Assembly (NCBI GenBank): GCA_027604665.1
Contig: JADGIZ010000036.1
Location: 1 to 37,931, forward strand
Source of the DNA: Polyrhizophydium stewartii
Taxonomy: Eukaryota; Chytridiomycota; Chytridiomycetes; Rhizophydiales
DNA: 37,931 bases
Direction of reading: 5' to 3'
Below are positions 23,039-33,558 of this stretch, one piece after another. Position 1 is the stretch's first letter, and each line of letters opens with the position of its first letter. A model generated the notes under the pieces. That model had not been told where the DNA came from and did no database searches. It saw only the letters and a list, made by a program, of their open reading frames with translations. Both the position numbers and the translations under genes were made by a program.

Positions 23039-24713
23039 ATGTCCGCGATCGCGTCCGAGGGTGCGTCCGCCCGACATGCCTGACCCCAGGCGGCCGCCGC
23101 GTGCTGACCGAGCCCGTGCCTTGCGCACCTCGCTCGCCCGCCTCGCCCGCCCATGCGCACTCACCCGAACTCGTACGTGCAGTCCAGCGGCGGCGGGCCG
23201 CCCTCGAGCAGCAGGCCGCCGCGGCGCTCGAGCTGCTGGAGCGCCGCCTCGACGAGCACATTGCCTGCTTCCCCGCCGAGCTGCAGCGCGGCGTGACGTT
23301 GCGGCAGTTCCTCGAGCAGTATGGCGGCAGCATTGAGCGCTTTGTCCAACAGAGCAGCGGTGGTGATGCAAGCGCCGACGACACCGCAGCGGCCAGCAGC
23401 GACGCCGTTCCCGAGAAGCAGCCTGGAGACGCAGAACCCAAGCACGACGAGCAGCCCGCTCCGGTGGAAGGCCCCAAGGAGTCCGCCAAGGCAGCAGCGC
23501 GAGGTGTTCCGCGGAAGCCAGCCGGCAGCCGCAAGAAAGGAGAGGCAGCGTCCGTTCCGCAGGCATCCGACGCGGCCGGCAGCGAGGCCGCAGGCGACGT
23601 GACCGGCGCGAGCGAGGCCGACACAGATGCCCAACGGCAGAGCGGCCGCAGGAGGTGGGCATGCACGCAAGCATGCACGCATCTAAGCTGCGCGGCACCC
23701 ACCGCGCGAGCATGCATGTGCGCTGACGCCCGCTCGGTGATGCAGCCGGAAAAAGCCTCTGCAAGAGTTGAATGCCCAGGGTGCGCCATGTCTCGCATGC
23801 CAGCGAGGCGACGCTTATATGCTGACCAACGGGACCTCGTGCAGATTTGATATCGGCAGACGCACAGGCCAACGCACAGATCACGCTCGCATCAGCTGCA
23901 ACGGCGCGCGGGCGGAAGGCAAAGGCGGCAGGAAAGCCCGCCGATCCGGCTGAGGTTGGCTCGGCAGGTCCGGCTCCGGAGCGAGCTTCGTCTCGAAGAA
24001 TGACGAGAGCGCAGAGCATGGCAGTCAGCCAACTTGCGGGATCCGGACGGGACGATGCGGCGCAAGTACCGCCAACGCCTGCGTTCAGCAAACTGTTACC
24101 CGAGACGCCGGCCGCCACGCGATTGAGGCGGCCGCGGCGCAACGAGACGCTATTGTCCACCAACGGCTCGCCGCTTGCCTTTCCTGCCGTGGCAACCGGA
24201 AGGCGAGCCACGTCTCGACGAAGAGGCGGCGGGCCGCAAGTCGACGATGGCGACGATGGCGATGATGACGATGGCCACGATGACAGCTTCGATTTTGCCG
24301 AAGACAGCATTCTGCGCGGCTCATTCACGGGCCGCCGCATCACTCTGCGCAGCCAGGCGGATCCCATGAGCCGGATCTTGACGCGGGCGTCGACCGTCGG
24401 CGGCGCAGCCTCTGGTGCGGCAGCAGGCGGGAAAAGCAAAGGCCGTACCAAGAGCCGAGACACCCTCGCTGCCAAGGGCAAGGGCAAAGGAGCGCGCAAG
24501 GAGGACGCCGCGCAAGGCGGGCCGCTGTCGGCGAGTGCGCGCGTTCTGCTGCAGCTTGGCGACGGCACCGTCCTCGATCTCGACCCCGCCATCACAGGCG
24601 ATGATGTCAAGAGAGAGCTCAACGATGAGCAGCGCACCGAGCTTGCCAACCACATGATCAGCATGCGCTCGCAGCTCGAGGGTCTGCTGGGCTCGATGGG
24701 AATTGAAGTTTGA
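23039..24713 (+). CDS. Borealin (CDCA8) family chromosomal passenger complex subunit
   Basis: Exons 23039-23060 (proposed), 23183-23654, 23746-23780 and 23860-24713 give 460 residues; phases 1, 2 and 1 close. The N-terminal helical part, RRRAALEQQAAAALELLERR with ITACFP-type segment IACFPAELQRGVTLRQFLEQ and YGGS, corresponds to the borealin helix that bundles with survivin and INCENP. Then come basic low-complexity stretches, MTRAQSMAVSQL, PPTPAFSKLLPETP, STNGSPLAFP and an acidic D/G run. The C-terminus (ARVLLQLGDGTVLDLDP, then TELANHMISMRSQLEGLLGS) fits the C-terminal dimerisation domain. Borealin helps target Aurora B to centromeres. It is longer than the human protein (280), mostly in the linker. 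The 22-nt first exon (MSAIASE) is a choice; ATG at 23076 is an alternative. Confidence 0.83.
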
Positions 24714-24820
24714 ACAAAGCGGCATTTACACACATGCTGGCATGCGCGAGAGATGGCAGTGTAGAAACACACGGTTCTTTGTTCATTGCCGATTCCTGGG
24801 GTCAGCGTCGGCGGCGAGAC

Positions 24821-26066
24821 TCATCGTCTAAACGAGTGGACGCCATCCTTGCCCTTCCTGTCGCAGCACGATGTGGCGGAGCACGTCAGCAGCCAGCAGA
24901 CTATCGGCGGCGGCACCTTCAGCCCACGCGCACCGCTTTGGCATCGTGCGCGGGTGGTCGTCGCGGTCGTCGCTGAGCATGATCCCGCCCATGTCAAAGT
25001 CGCTGCGGCGAGGCCTCTGCGCGGCGGTCGCCTTGGTGCGCGACTTGGCATCCTCGAGCTGTCGCTGGAAGTTGTCTGCGTCGGCCTGGCGGGCCAGCGC
25101 CTCGTCCCGGACGCTCTGGATCTTGTTCTCGGTCTGGGTGAGAATGTTCTCGGACGTGGCCAGCCTGCGCGCGACCGCGGCGAGCATCAGCCTGGGCGGC
25201 CGGAACCAGCAGCGGTGCTCGCGCTCACCACTCGCGCAGGATGCCGAGGATCGCGTGCACTTGGTCGGGCTTGACGTCGCGGCCCATGGCAAACTCAACC
25301 ACAAGGCACTTCTTGCGCTGGTCCAGCTTGCCGCTGATGATGTTTTGATAGATGGCGTCGATGATCAGGTCCTCGAGCTCGCGCAGGTTGTCAATGTCCA
25401 GCACCTCGAGCAGCAGGTCGTATCCGAGGACCTGCGCGCGGGAGGGTCAGCACCGGGGCGGGGCGGCCGGCGCCGATGCTGCAATGCACGCACCCGGCTG
25501 CGGCTGGACAACGTCGCGATCGTGAGCTGTCGCAGCTTCTTGAGCTGCTGCGGCGTGAGCGCGGGCAGGCTGGCCTGGTTGGCTGGGGCGGGGCCGCGGC
25601 CGCCCTCGGCGGGTGCGTCAGCGCCGGCGTGCGTGCGTGCGGGCCGCGCGCGGCCGCGGGTCAGCGGGCAGGGCAGCCCGCACCCTTGTAGTCCTGCACG
25701 GTGCCATAGGCGAAGATACTGAGCAGGCGGAAGTGCTGCGAGTGCTGCTCGCTGTTCTCGAGCTGCGCGAGCAGCATCCGACGGCGCGGTCAGCCGGCGA
25801 GCCGGCGACTCGGCGTCAGCGGCGGCAGGGCACGGCGGCAGGTCGCGGCGGCGTGCTCGCGGCCGGGGTTGCAGTGCCGAAGCCCAGGCGAGGGCAAGGC
25901 GCACCTCGCGCACGCTGGGGACGTCGAGCAGCTCGCCAAAGACAAAGACGCCCGGGGCGGCGAGAGCATCCTGGATCAGCTGCGCGCAAGCGGCGCTCTT
26001 GGCGCTCTTGGCCAGCAGCAGAAACGGCTCGAGCTTGGTGGCCGTCGACGCCGCCAGGACCGACAT
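24821..26066 (-). CDS. COP9 signalosome subunit 7 (CSN7)
   Basis: Six exons on the minus strand: 25905-26066, 25684-25762, 25494-25582, 25229-25431, 24934-25164, 24821-24857, giving 266 residues, close to animal CSN7; all phases close. Family blocks: [101 protein letters not shown]. This is a PCI domain (about residues 30-165) followed by a coiled C-terminal helix and a basic tail ([15 protein letters not shown]). The signalosome removes NEDD8 from cullins and so controls cullin-RING ubiquitin ligases. The last short exon is chosen because the acceptor CGACAG gives the right phase and a basic Lys-rich end; without it the frame stops at 24828. It is divergent from the MNWT gene. Confidence 0.95.
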
Positions 26067-26189
26067 GGCTGTGGGGAGGCGACCCGCGCTCTTTGGCGCC
26101 GTGTGAGACCCGCCGCCCATGTGCGCACATATGGATCGCACCAGATCCGGCCACAGTCAGGCACGCAGCGAGCATCACCCGCGAACAGG

Positions 26190-27499
26190 ATGAACTGGAC
26201 GACGGGCGACCGGCACCGCTTCGTCGCGGCGGTGTGTGCCTGCTCGAATCTCGAGCTGCAGTGGCGTCTCGTCTGACACGCCCGCGCAGGCCCGCGGTGG
26301 CCGCACGCGCAAGCGCAGCATAGCACCCGCAGCACCCTCACAGGCGGCTGTCGGCCGTGTCTCTGCGCCGCCGCACAGCCGCGATACACTTGCGCCGTGG
26401 GACGTCGCACGCCGCACCGCTCGCCGCACGCTGAGAGAGTCCATTGCAGCATCGCTTGCCGTGCGGCCGGGCCGCCAGAGGCCTCCATCGCCCGAGCCGC
26501 AGCGCGACGGCGCCGGCGAGCAGGCCGTCTCCCTCGACATCGCGTCGCTGCTCATGCCGATCCGCGCCGCCCCGAGAGACAGATATTGCGCTCCAGATCA
26601 GTCACCGGAAGCAGTTTCTGGCGCCTCGCCGCGTTCAAGCGCGGAAACAAGCGCCGACTCCGGGTCGGGCGGCTTTGATGCGCTTCACAATGCCGCGCGA
26701 GTTGTTGCGGCCGAGCTTCATGCACCAGCAAGCTCGAGGTAAGTGGTAAAAGACGCTCTAGTGCGCCGAATATGGCGGCTCATACACCACCAGGCGGTCC
26801 ACCAACGAGTGCACTGTTCTCGGGCTACGCCCAGACCCGCGCGAGCGCATCGAGACCCAAAGCCAGCAAGCCACCTCCGAAAGCCGCCACAATGCGGCCA
26901 CTTCACTCGCACCCATTTCGATGCATGCTCGGCGTTCCGTGACCGAGGAGTCCATGCTCTGGGATGCTTTCCTCGCAAGGGCCTCGGCGGTCAGCCTTCC
27001 CATTGGCGAAACACGCAACGGTAGCTCTCGCGTCTGCTCGCCCACTCCGTTACCGGTCGAGTCGTCGCGTGGATCGCCGGTACCTTCCTCTGATCACCCG
27101 CCGTCGGATCCGCATGCCACTCCGAGCCGCGGATCCTCACGAGCGGAGCAAGCGGAGGATTCGAGCATTCGGTCGGGCTACTTTGCTGAAAGCGTGGCTC
27201 CGCCGAATGTGACCAACAAGCGTGGCAAAAGCTTGTGCGACGGTCAAGCGGAGGCGTCGCCGAGCAGTCCAAGAGAGCATCCGCTTGGCAACCAAGCTCA
27301 GCACCACGCAGACCAGAACGGCGTCCCATCCCCGAGGGCGAGGAGCCCGAATGCTGGACCACAGATCGAGGCTGTTCTTCGCCAAATCGAGGGCGCCATG
27401 CGCTCCATGATCGAGCAGCACATGCACGAGCTGGAGCAGGGCATGGCCGCTGCGCTCGCCCGGATCCACCACCGCCTGGCCGCTCTCGCGCGCCAATGA
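26190..27499 (+). CDS. Hypothetical protein starting MNWT, possible REDIC1/C12orf40-like
   Basis: Exons 26190-26231, 26344-26738 and 26794-27499 give 380 residues; phases 0 and 2 close exactly, and the last intron (55 nt, GTAAGT...CACCAG) is very clear. The protein starts MNWTTGDRHRF, and after a basic stretch has EQAVSLDIASLLMPIR (about residues 65-80). A polar, Ser/Pro-rich middle follows, and the C-terminus is a helix (IEAVLRQIEGAMRSMIEQHM, then ALARIHHRLAALARQ). No family is certain. The start MNW-x-G and the later VSLDI segment recall, from memory, the beginning of vertebrate REDIC1 (C12orf40), a meiotic crossover factor, and a fungal family that opens MNWTGG. This is weak evidence. It begins 123 bp from the divergent CSN7 and ends 44 bp before lunapark. 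Confidence 0.65.
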
Positions 27500-27543
27500 A
27501 GGACCGGATCCGCCGCTCAGGCGCAACTTTCTCCCGTTCCGCG

Positions 27544-29642
27544 ATGGCAGGCGGATTCTTTGGCTGGCTGTCAAAGAAGGTGCGGCCGACACACCGCTGC
27601 GCCGCATCGGCGGCCTGGCCGGCGCTAGGCGCAGCCAGACGCACGCGGCCCGTGCGGCCCGTCTGCAGCCTGCAGCCGCAGCGGAACCGCTGCCCGCGCT
27701 GGCATCGCCGGCCGAGCTGGTGTCGCCAGCACTGCTGCCCTGCCTGCTGACAGGGTTCGCCCGCTCTCCGCACGGCCCGTCGGCGGGGCTCTGTGTGCGC
27801 CTGCCGCCGGCTGCTGTACGCTGGGCCGCCGTCGCCGCTGCTGCGCCGCCCCTGGCCGCCCATGCCGTCCGCCCCACACACGGCACGCACGGCGCCGACA
27901 CACAAACGCACCCTCTGTCGCACAAACGGAATCGACCTGCCCCGCCACCCCCCCTCCAACGACCGCAGGACGACCTCGACTATGAGAAGCTACTGGCAGA
28001 CATCGACGAGAAGATCCGCCGCAGCGAGCTCAACATGAGCGAGTTTTCGCTGCGCGAGCGCCGCCTGCTGCACGCCTTGGTCCTGTACGCGGTGCCCACG
28101 TACGTTGTTGTGCTGGTAGTCTATGTTATCTACGTCCGCAATGCGGCCGGCGAGCCGTGGGACCTGTTCCTGCTCAAGTCGCTGCCGATTGGCATCTTCC
28201 CGCTCGTGTGAGTCGCACCCAGAGTCCGGCACCCGCGGCACCTGGCTCGAAAGCCGAAGGGATCTCGGAAGCCATCTGCTGACAGCCAGCGCCACAGGGC
28301 GTACATCCTCCGGGTCTTGGTCATCACCTGGTACACCCGCTGCCGGACCTTCGAAGGTGTGGCTGCTGCTCTCCTGTGCTGCCGTGCGCACCCAAAGATG
28401 ATATGCTCATGCCCCGGCTGCCGTCGGCTCAACGCAGAGGAGCATCTCGAGACGTTGCGCAAGAAGCAGAGCGAGAAGATCGAGGAGCTCAAGAAACGGA
28501 CGGCCTTTTACAAAACCAAGGGGTTGATTGAGCGGTATGATCCTGCTGCCAAGGTGCGCATGGGACGCACTGCAAGCATGCTTCGCACCAACAGTGGCTG
28601 CTGCGAATCATCGATTGTGGGCTAACAGGTTCAATGTGTGTCGGCTGCTGATGTTCAGAAGAGCCAGAAGCAGGGCACGCCAGGGCCTCGTACTCCCGGC
28701 CAGCCCGGCCAGCCCGGCCAGCCCCAGCAGCAGCCCGGCCATCCTCAGCCGCCGCCCGGCCAGCCCCAGCAGCAGCCCGGCCAGCCCGGTCAGCAGCCGC
28801 AGCAGCACCGACCGCCCAACGCACCCTCGCCTCATGCGCCGCACCAGGCGCTCCCTCGCCAAGCGCACCCCCAGCAGCCGCAGCATATGATGCAGCAGGG
28901 ACCCCAAAGCCAGCACCCGCTGGTGCATCCCGGCTCGCAGATCCAGCATCGTGAGCGGCGCAAACCACACTCTCGATCGCGGGCTTTGAAGTTGCTGACA
29001 CCCAACACACCAAGCCGGCCAAGCTGCGAGCGCCGCTCTTGGCCCACCGCCAGCCCGTGGATGGTTCGACAAACTGCTTGATGTCATGGTTGGCGAGTCG
29101 GACGGCCCGCAGCACAAGTACGCACTCATCTGCGAGACGTGCTTCACGCACAATGGCCTCGTCCTGCCCGAGGAGTACCTGACTGCCAGTGAGCAGGCGC
29201 ACTTGGCCTGCATCTGGAACTGCGGGCGGCTGACCGCCGGTCGTGCGCAGAGTTCAAGTGTATGCAATGCGGCCACCTCAATACCAAGAAGCCCGTGGCG
29301 CAGACACTCGACTTCGACATCCGCCGCGCGCCGTCGGCAAGCGGCTTCAACACCCCATCGCCCCCCGGATCGCCGAGCATGGGATACCGGCACCAGCGCC
29401 GTGACTCGACGCAGAGCAACGCCAGCAACTTGAGCCAAGCAGGACATCCCGGCCACGACACCTTCTCGCTTCCGGCCACGCCGCCCGCAGATGTGCACGA
29501 CTCGCCGGCCGCGCAAGGCGGCCGCGCAGCCCCACAGAGCGTGCCCGAGCCCGACGCCGCCGAGGGCCTCGTGAGGCGGAAACCGCGGCGCCTGCCCCAG
29601 TCCGACGACGAGCAGTCTGGCCTCGATGAGCAGTCTGGCTGA
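27544..29642 (+). CDS. Lunapark (LNPK/Lnp1) ER three-way-junction protein
   Basis: Seven exons: 27544-27579, 27969-28207, 28298-28356, 28438-28553, 28659-28950, 29024-29188, 29251-29642, giving 432 residues, close to the animal length. The start MAGGFFGWLSKK is followed by a coiled segment (DYEKLLADIDEKIRRSE), two membrane spans (about 46-68 and 84-106), a second coiled coil with ETLRKKQSEKIEELKKRTAF and KGLIERYDPAAK, a Pro/Gly/Gln-rich linker built of PGQ units, and the lunapark zinc finger: CETC (about 284) and CMQC (about 306) around KYALICETCFTHNGL. Both ends face the cytosol; the protein stabilises tubular ER junctions against atlastin. The second residue is Ala rather than the Gly that is myristoylated in animals. 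Ser/Pro-rich acidic tail. Confidence 0.94.
28695..28806 (+). repeat. Imperfect tandem repeat coding Pro-Gly-Gln units in lunapark
   Basis: Three perfect 9-base units (CCCGGCCAG at 28695, 28704 and 28713) are followed by degenerate copies mixed with CAGCAG. They encode PGQ and PQQQPG repeats in the linker before the zinc finger. Confidence 0.75.
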
Positions 29643-30258
29643 GGCGAGCTCGGCGGCCAACCGCTGCCGGTCGTTGACGACGTCGCCGCGGCGCCCGAGC
29701 AGGAGAAGCCGGCGCCTGCCGGAGTCGAGAGCAAGTGAGCGCCTTGCTGCCCGCACGCATGCCTTTAAAGCACAAAGCCATGCTCTGCTCGCTGCTGTCG
29801 TTCTGTTCTGTCAATGATTCTGCATCCCTCGCCGTCATCCCCGTCTGCCGGGTCGTCGCTTGCCGACTGTGCAAGCACGTGCACTCTGGTCCCGCTGCGA
29901 GAGCGAGCACACCGGACCCCACCGCGGGCCGACGCTCGACGGCACACCACCCCCGGATCCACGGCGCCGCAAGCCAACCACTCGCCCCTTCTGCCTACTC
30001 TCGATCACGGCAACACGCACCACCCCTCTCACTTCGCAACTCGCACCTCACACGGCCTCATGCCCCGTGCGCGACCAACCTCATTGTGCCTTGTCGGCCT
30101 CATACACAGACCTCTTTCGCCCACTGATGAGCCCCCCCCCAAACTCATTTTTTCGGCCCCTTGCAGTCTGGACTGCTTTGCGGGGCGAAATACATCTGCT
30201 TGTTTGCCTTGACTCCGACCCGCTTGAGCCAGCACACATTCGGAAGCCGTCTCGGCCT
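29643..30258. other. Convergent 3' intergenic region
   Basis: These 616 bp lie between the stop codons of lunapark and kinesin-10. Short open frames on both strands lack recognisable similarity, and the sequence is rich in CCC/CAC with a run of nine C (30130-30138). I see no gene or RNA here. Confidence 0.45.
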
Positions 30259-33200
30259 CTACAACTTCAGGTTTGATTGAAGGATATTTGAGATCAGCGT
30301 CATGGACAGCCCCGCGCGAGCCAGGTCCGCAAGTGTCGCATATTCGCCGTGCACCGCGAGCGCCGCCACAAGTGCTTCGGCGCGCTTCTTGCCGATCTGC
30401 TTGAGACGCATGATGGCCTTGAGGTCGCCGCTGTTGATGACAGAAATGATGTCGGCCTCGGTCTGCTTCTTTAGCTGTGCAAGCGCCACATCTGCGTCGC
30501 TCCCTGCCGCATCCGCGCCATAAGAGGCGGCGGTTGCAGCTTGGGGTGCCGCCGACGCCTTCAGCCGTCCTTTTGCTGACGCAACCGAGTTGGAGGGATG
30601 GGCTGCTCCACTTTCGAGCGCAGCGATGCGCGCCACGAGCTCGGCATGCTCGCTCAGCGGCGTGTCGGCGCGCTCAAGCACCAAGGCCCGCTTGAGAAAC
30701 GTGATGGCGTCCTTTGTGCGGCCATCGACGATGGCCTCGTCGGCCTCCCGCAGCATCGATTCCCGCCATTCTGTCGATAGCGGGACGCGCTTGGCGCCAG
30801 ACTTGAGCGCCGAGACTTCCGCTCCAGTTTCTGTCCTGCTCGCCTTGGAGTCGACCGGCCCTCTACTGTTGCCACGCAACGCTCCAGCCGCGCTAAGGCA
30901 GGCCGTAAATCGTTAGGCTCGACGAGCAAGGCTGCTAGCGGGCAGTCGCATCAATGAGTATACCTCATCATTTCGCGGCGGATGCTCGCAACGCGCTCGT
31001 TAAGCTGCGCCTCGACCTGCTGCCGCACGATCTCGTCGAGGTCGAACGGATGCGCAAACGCAGCAGCCCCAAACCCATGTGGTGCACTGCTCCCTTGTGT
31101 CGGAGCGGCCAGCAGAGAGGTGACTTGCGACGACGCTGCTGACGTGGCAGAATGGGCGGCCGCGGATCTGCTTCGTTCGCTGCTTTCCGACGACGTGGAC
31201 GTTTCGCTGAGTCGCGGCTGCTTGGCGCTGCGCTCTCCCGCCTCTCTGCCCGCTCTCCCCGAGAATTTGGAAGATCGCTGCCTCCACTCCAGCAGCTCCT
31301 GCTTGCGGCCCCCTACCGGCGCACCGCTGGATGATCCAGATGCCGTTCCAGCAGCTGAAGAGCCGGATCCTCCAAGCATGTAATCTCCCAGCAGTGCAGC
31401 AATCGCCGACTGCGGCGGTTTCGGCGCTGGAGGAGTCCGGTCACGCGCAGTCATGTAAGCATATGCACTTGGCGCGATTGCGCCTGACAAGGCCACGCCG
31501 CGCACCCGCAATCTCGTGCTTCACAACAACGTTCTTGACAAAGGATGACTTGGTCGCGAAATTGAGTGTGTTGTAAGTGTCCCAGTAGTGTTGCTGTGTT
31601 GAGGGTCAGTATGTTTGCTCGGTGGCTGCAAGCAAGGCCGTCGATGCATCTCATCGCACCTGGCCTGGCGCGCAGCATGCAATCATGAGCCCCAGCGCGC
31701 CGCCGCCCAGCGAGTCTTGCAGAAATCGCGTGATCTTGCTGTCCCTGTTTGGAAGCAAGGCGCACAGCTGTGGTCAGGCAAGGCATGCGATGGCAGCGAC
31801 TATAGCCATCAGCATACCGATAGGGTATCCGCGGATGCCCCTTGTTCAGTGCTGGTTCACGCCCAGCAAAAGATTTCACGTCAGCACCGCCTACGCGAGA
31901 TGCATCAAAGCCAGAGCTCACCTTCGACGACCTGGCCGAGCACAAACAACGATTTGTTGATGGCGCCACTCTCTACCATGCGTGCGCCGACGTTGCCTTT
32001 GCCGCCCAAATATATCGCCGTCAGTTAGCTGTCTGAATGCAGCGCGGTCGAGAGCCGAAGAGGTATTGCACCTGTCCGCTTGTTGTCCTCGCTGCCAGCC
32101 AGATCAATGATGTGCAGCTTGGACGACAGGGTCTTTCCGTTTTCGAGAACGTTACTGATCTGTAGGTTCTCAAGTGGGTCAGCCGGCAGTTGAGGTGGCC
32201 GCTGTTGTTGCACAAGTACGCACCGACAACTGCATTATAAAGTGCGACCGCGACGACGCTTCGTTGAGATTTGTTGCCGCCGTGGATCGGTTTTTGAGCG
32301 CCGTTCTTGAAGATTGCGCGCCTGTCAGCGATTCGCTTCACGAGCAGTTGCGTGTGCAGCGCGTTCGCGGACGCACTCGTGCAGCTTCTCAAACTCGCCG
32401 AGTGACGTGATTACGACATTCGACAGCCCCGAGACAACGATGCTCTTGCTGGCCGTTTCGCGCAGGTCAAGATTCGGAAGCGATTTGGGTTCGCCCGCAA
32501 GCAAATCAAAGATCTTTTCGTTGTAGATCTCGAGGTATGACACTGCGATGGAAGCTGTGAGAGCGTTCTCGCCGACATGCGAAAGCAGGCACTTGACGGT
32601 GCGTGGGATGATGCCCGGCGAGTCAGATGCAGTGCCGTTGATTGTGTGCGTCTTTCCGCTGCCCGTCTGGCCGTATGCGAAAACTGAGTTGGAAGTGATC
32701 AGTCGTCCGCATGGTCGCACCTCGAGGTTCAAGGCATTCGCTGCGACTCACTTGTTGCGTTGTTGCCAGCGAGCGCGCGCAAGACCACAGGCTGGACCTC
32801 GGCAAAGACAGACTCCTGCACACACAAGCACACGCCGTCGATGTTGCACGCGGGCGTTACCGATGCAGGTGCATCGTCGAGGGTGTGCGCCATAGAGCAG
32901 GTGGGGGATCAGCTTGCGGCCGGGAAGCCGTGCCTTCAAGACGGTTGCTCTGACCTGCGAGTCGGCCTCGCCAAACACCCGGTCGAAGCTGCAACGAGGC
33001 AGACGCACATACACACACCAGCGCATCGCCGGCACCCCAAGAGGCGACCAACAAGCCGTCAAGTCGCAGCGGCGGCGAGACAGCGGCACGCATCCAAGGA
33101 TCGGACATGGCGTCAGCGCTCCTCCGAGGCGGCAGGCGAGACAGCAGCAGCCCGGCCTGCACGACGGCGGCCCCGTATGAGCTGCGTCCCGGCTGCAACT

Positions 33201-33478
33201 GACGTGTATGCAAGCCGCTCGGTGATGTTTCTGGGGTTGACTATGGCGACTTGGTTGCCCGTCGTCGAGATGCACGCCTCGGTGTCCGCCTCGTGCGGCA
33301 GCGACGGCCGGACGCGGATGACGACCTTGACCGCCTGCTTGCCCACAAAGGCCGCGCTGGCAGGCGCTGCCGCCGCGAGCTGCGCACCGGGAGCTTGCTG
33401 GCCGGAGGCGGCCGGCGGCGGCGGAGCAGATGCGGCCGCCTGCTCGCCGACGGGGACACGCCGGGCCTTGGACATCAT
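30259..33478 (-). CDS. Kinesin-10 (KIF22/Kid) chromokinesin
   Basis: Twelve exons on the minus strand: 33204-33478, 32955-32988, 32752-32815, 32377-32683, 32224-32305, 32072-32159, 31922-31996, 31818-31851, 31660-31744, 31506-31593, 30964-31426, 30259-30892, giving 742 residues; every phase closes. The N-terminal motor has [13 protein letters not shown]-loop [13 protein letters not shown] (K135), switch I NEASSRSH, switch [34 protein letters not shown] and [27 protein letters not shown] closes the motor. The tail has a Ser-rich linker, a short coiled coil, and a C-terminal helix-hairpin-helix DNA-binding motif ([20 protein letters not shown]), which with the motor defines Kid. It pushes chromosome arms toward the spindle equator. 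The motor lies at the N-terminus, as in animals. Divergent from the ankyrin-type gene by 80 bp. Confidence 0.95.
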
Positions 33479-33558
33479 GTCGCGCGGTCGATCAGAGCTG
33501 GGCCAAGTCGCAGGCCGACCCTGCGCGACGTGCTCACCCCCGTTGCCGGAAACGAGCG

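Noticed and set aside
23021..24772. A 583-codon minus-strand open frame opposite borealin
   Set aside because: The plus strand has phase-exact borealin exons with recognisable ends; the antisense translation is Arg/Ser/Ala-rich and unlike any family, as expected for a GC-rich shadow.
26236..26742. Reading the MNWT gene from a non-ATG start at 26236 in one exon
   Set aside because: The frame there opens with GTG; splicing 26231 to 26344 in phase 0 supplies a proper ATG and the MNWT start.
28208..28297. An early stop in lunapark after FPLV
   Set aside because: The stop lies inside a 90-nt GT-AG intron (donor GTGAGT); splicing continues the second membrane span.
31427..31505. An apparent frameshift between the kinesin motor and tail
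   Set aside because: A 22-nt gap would also fix the frame but is too short to be an intron; a normal 79-nt GT-AG intron with acceptor CTCCTCCAG joins HEIA to APKPPQ in the right phase.
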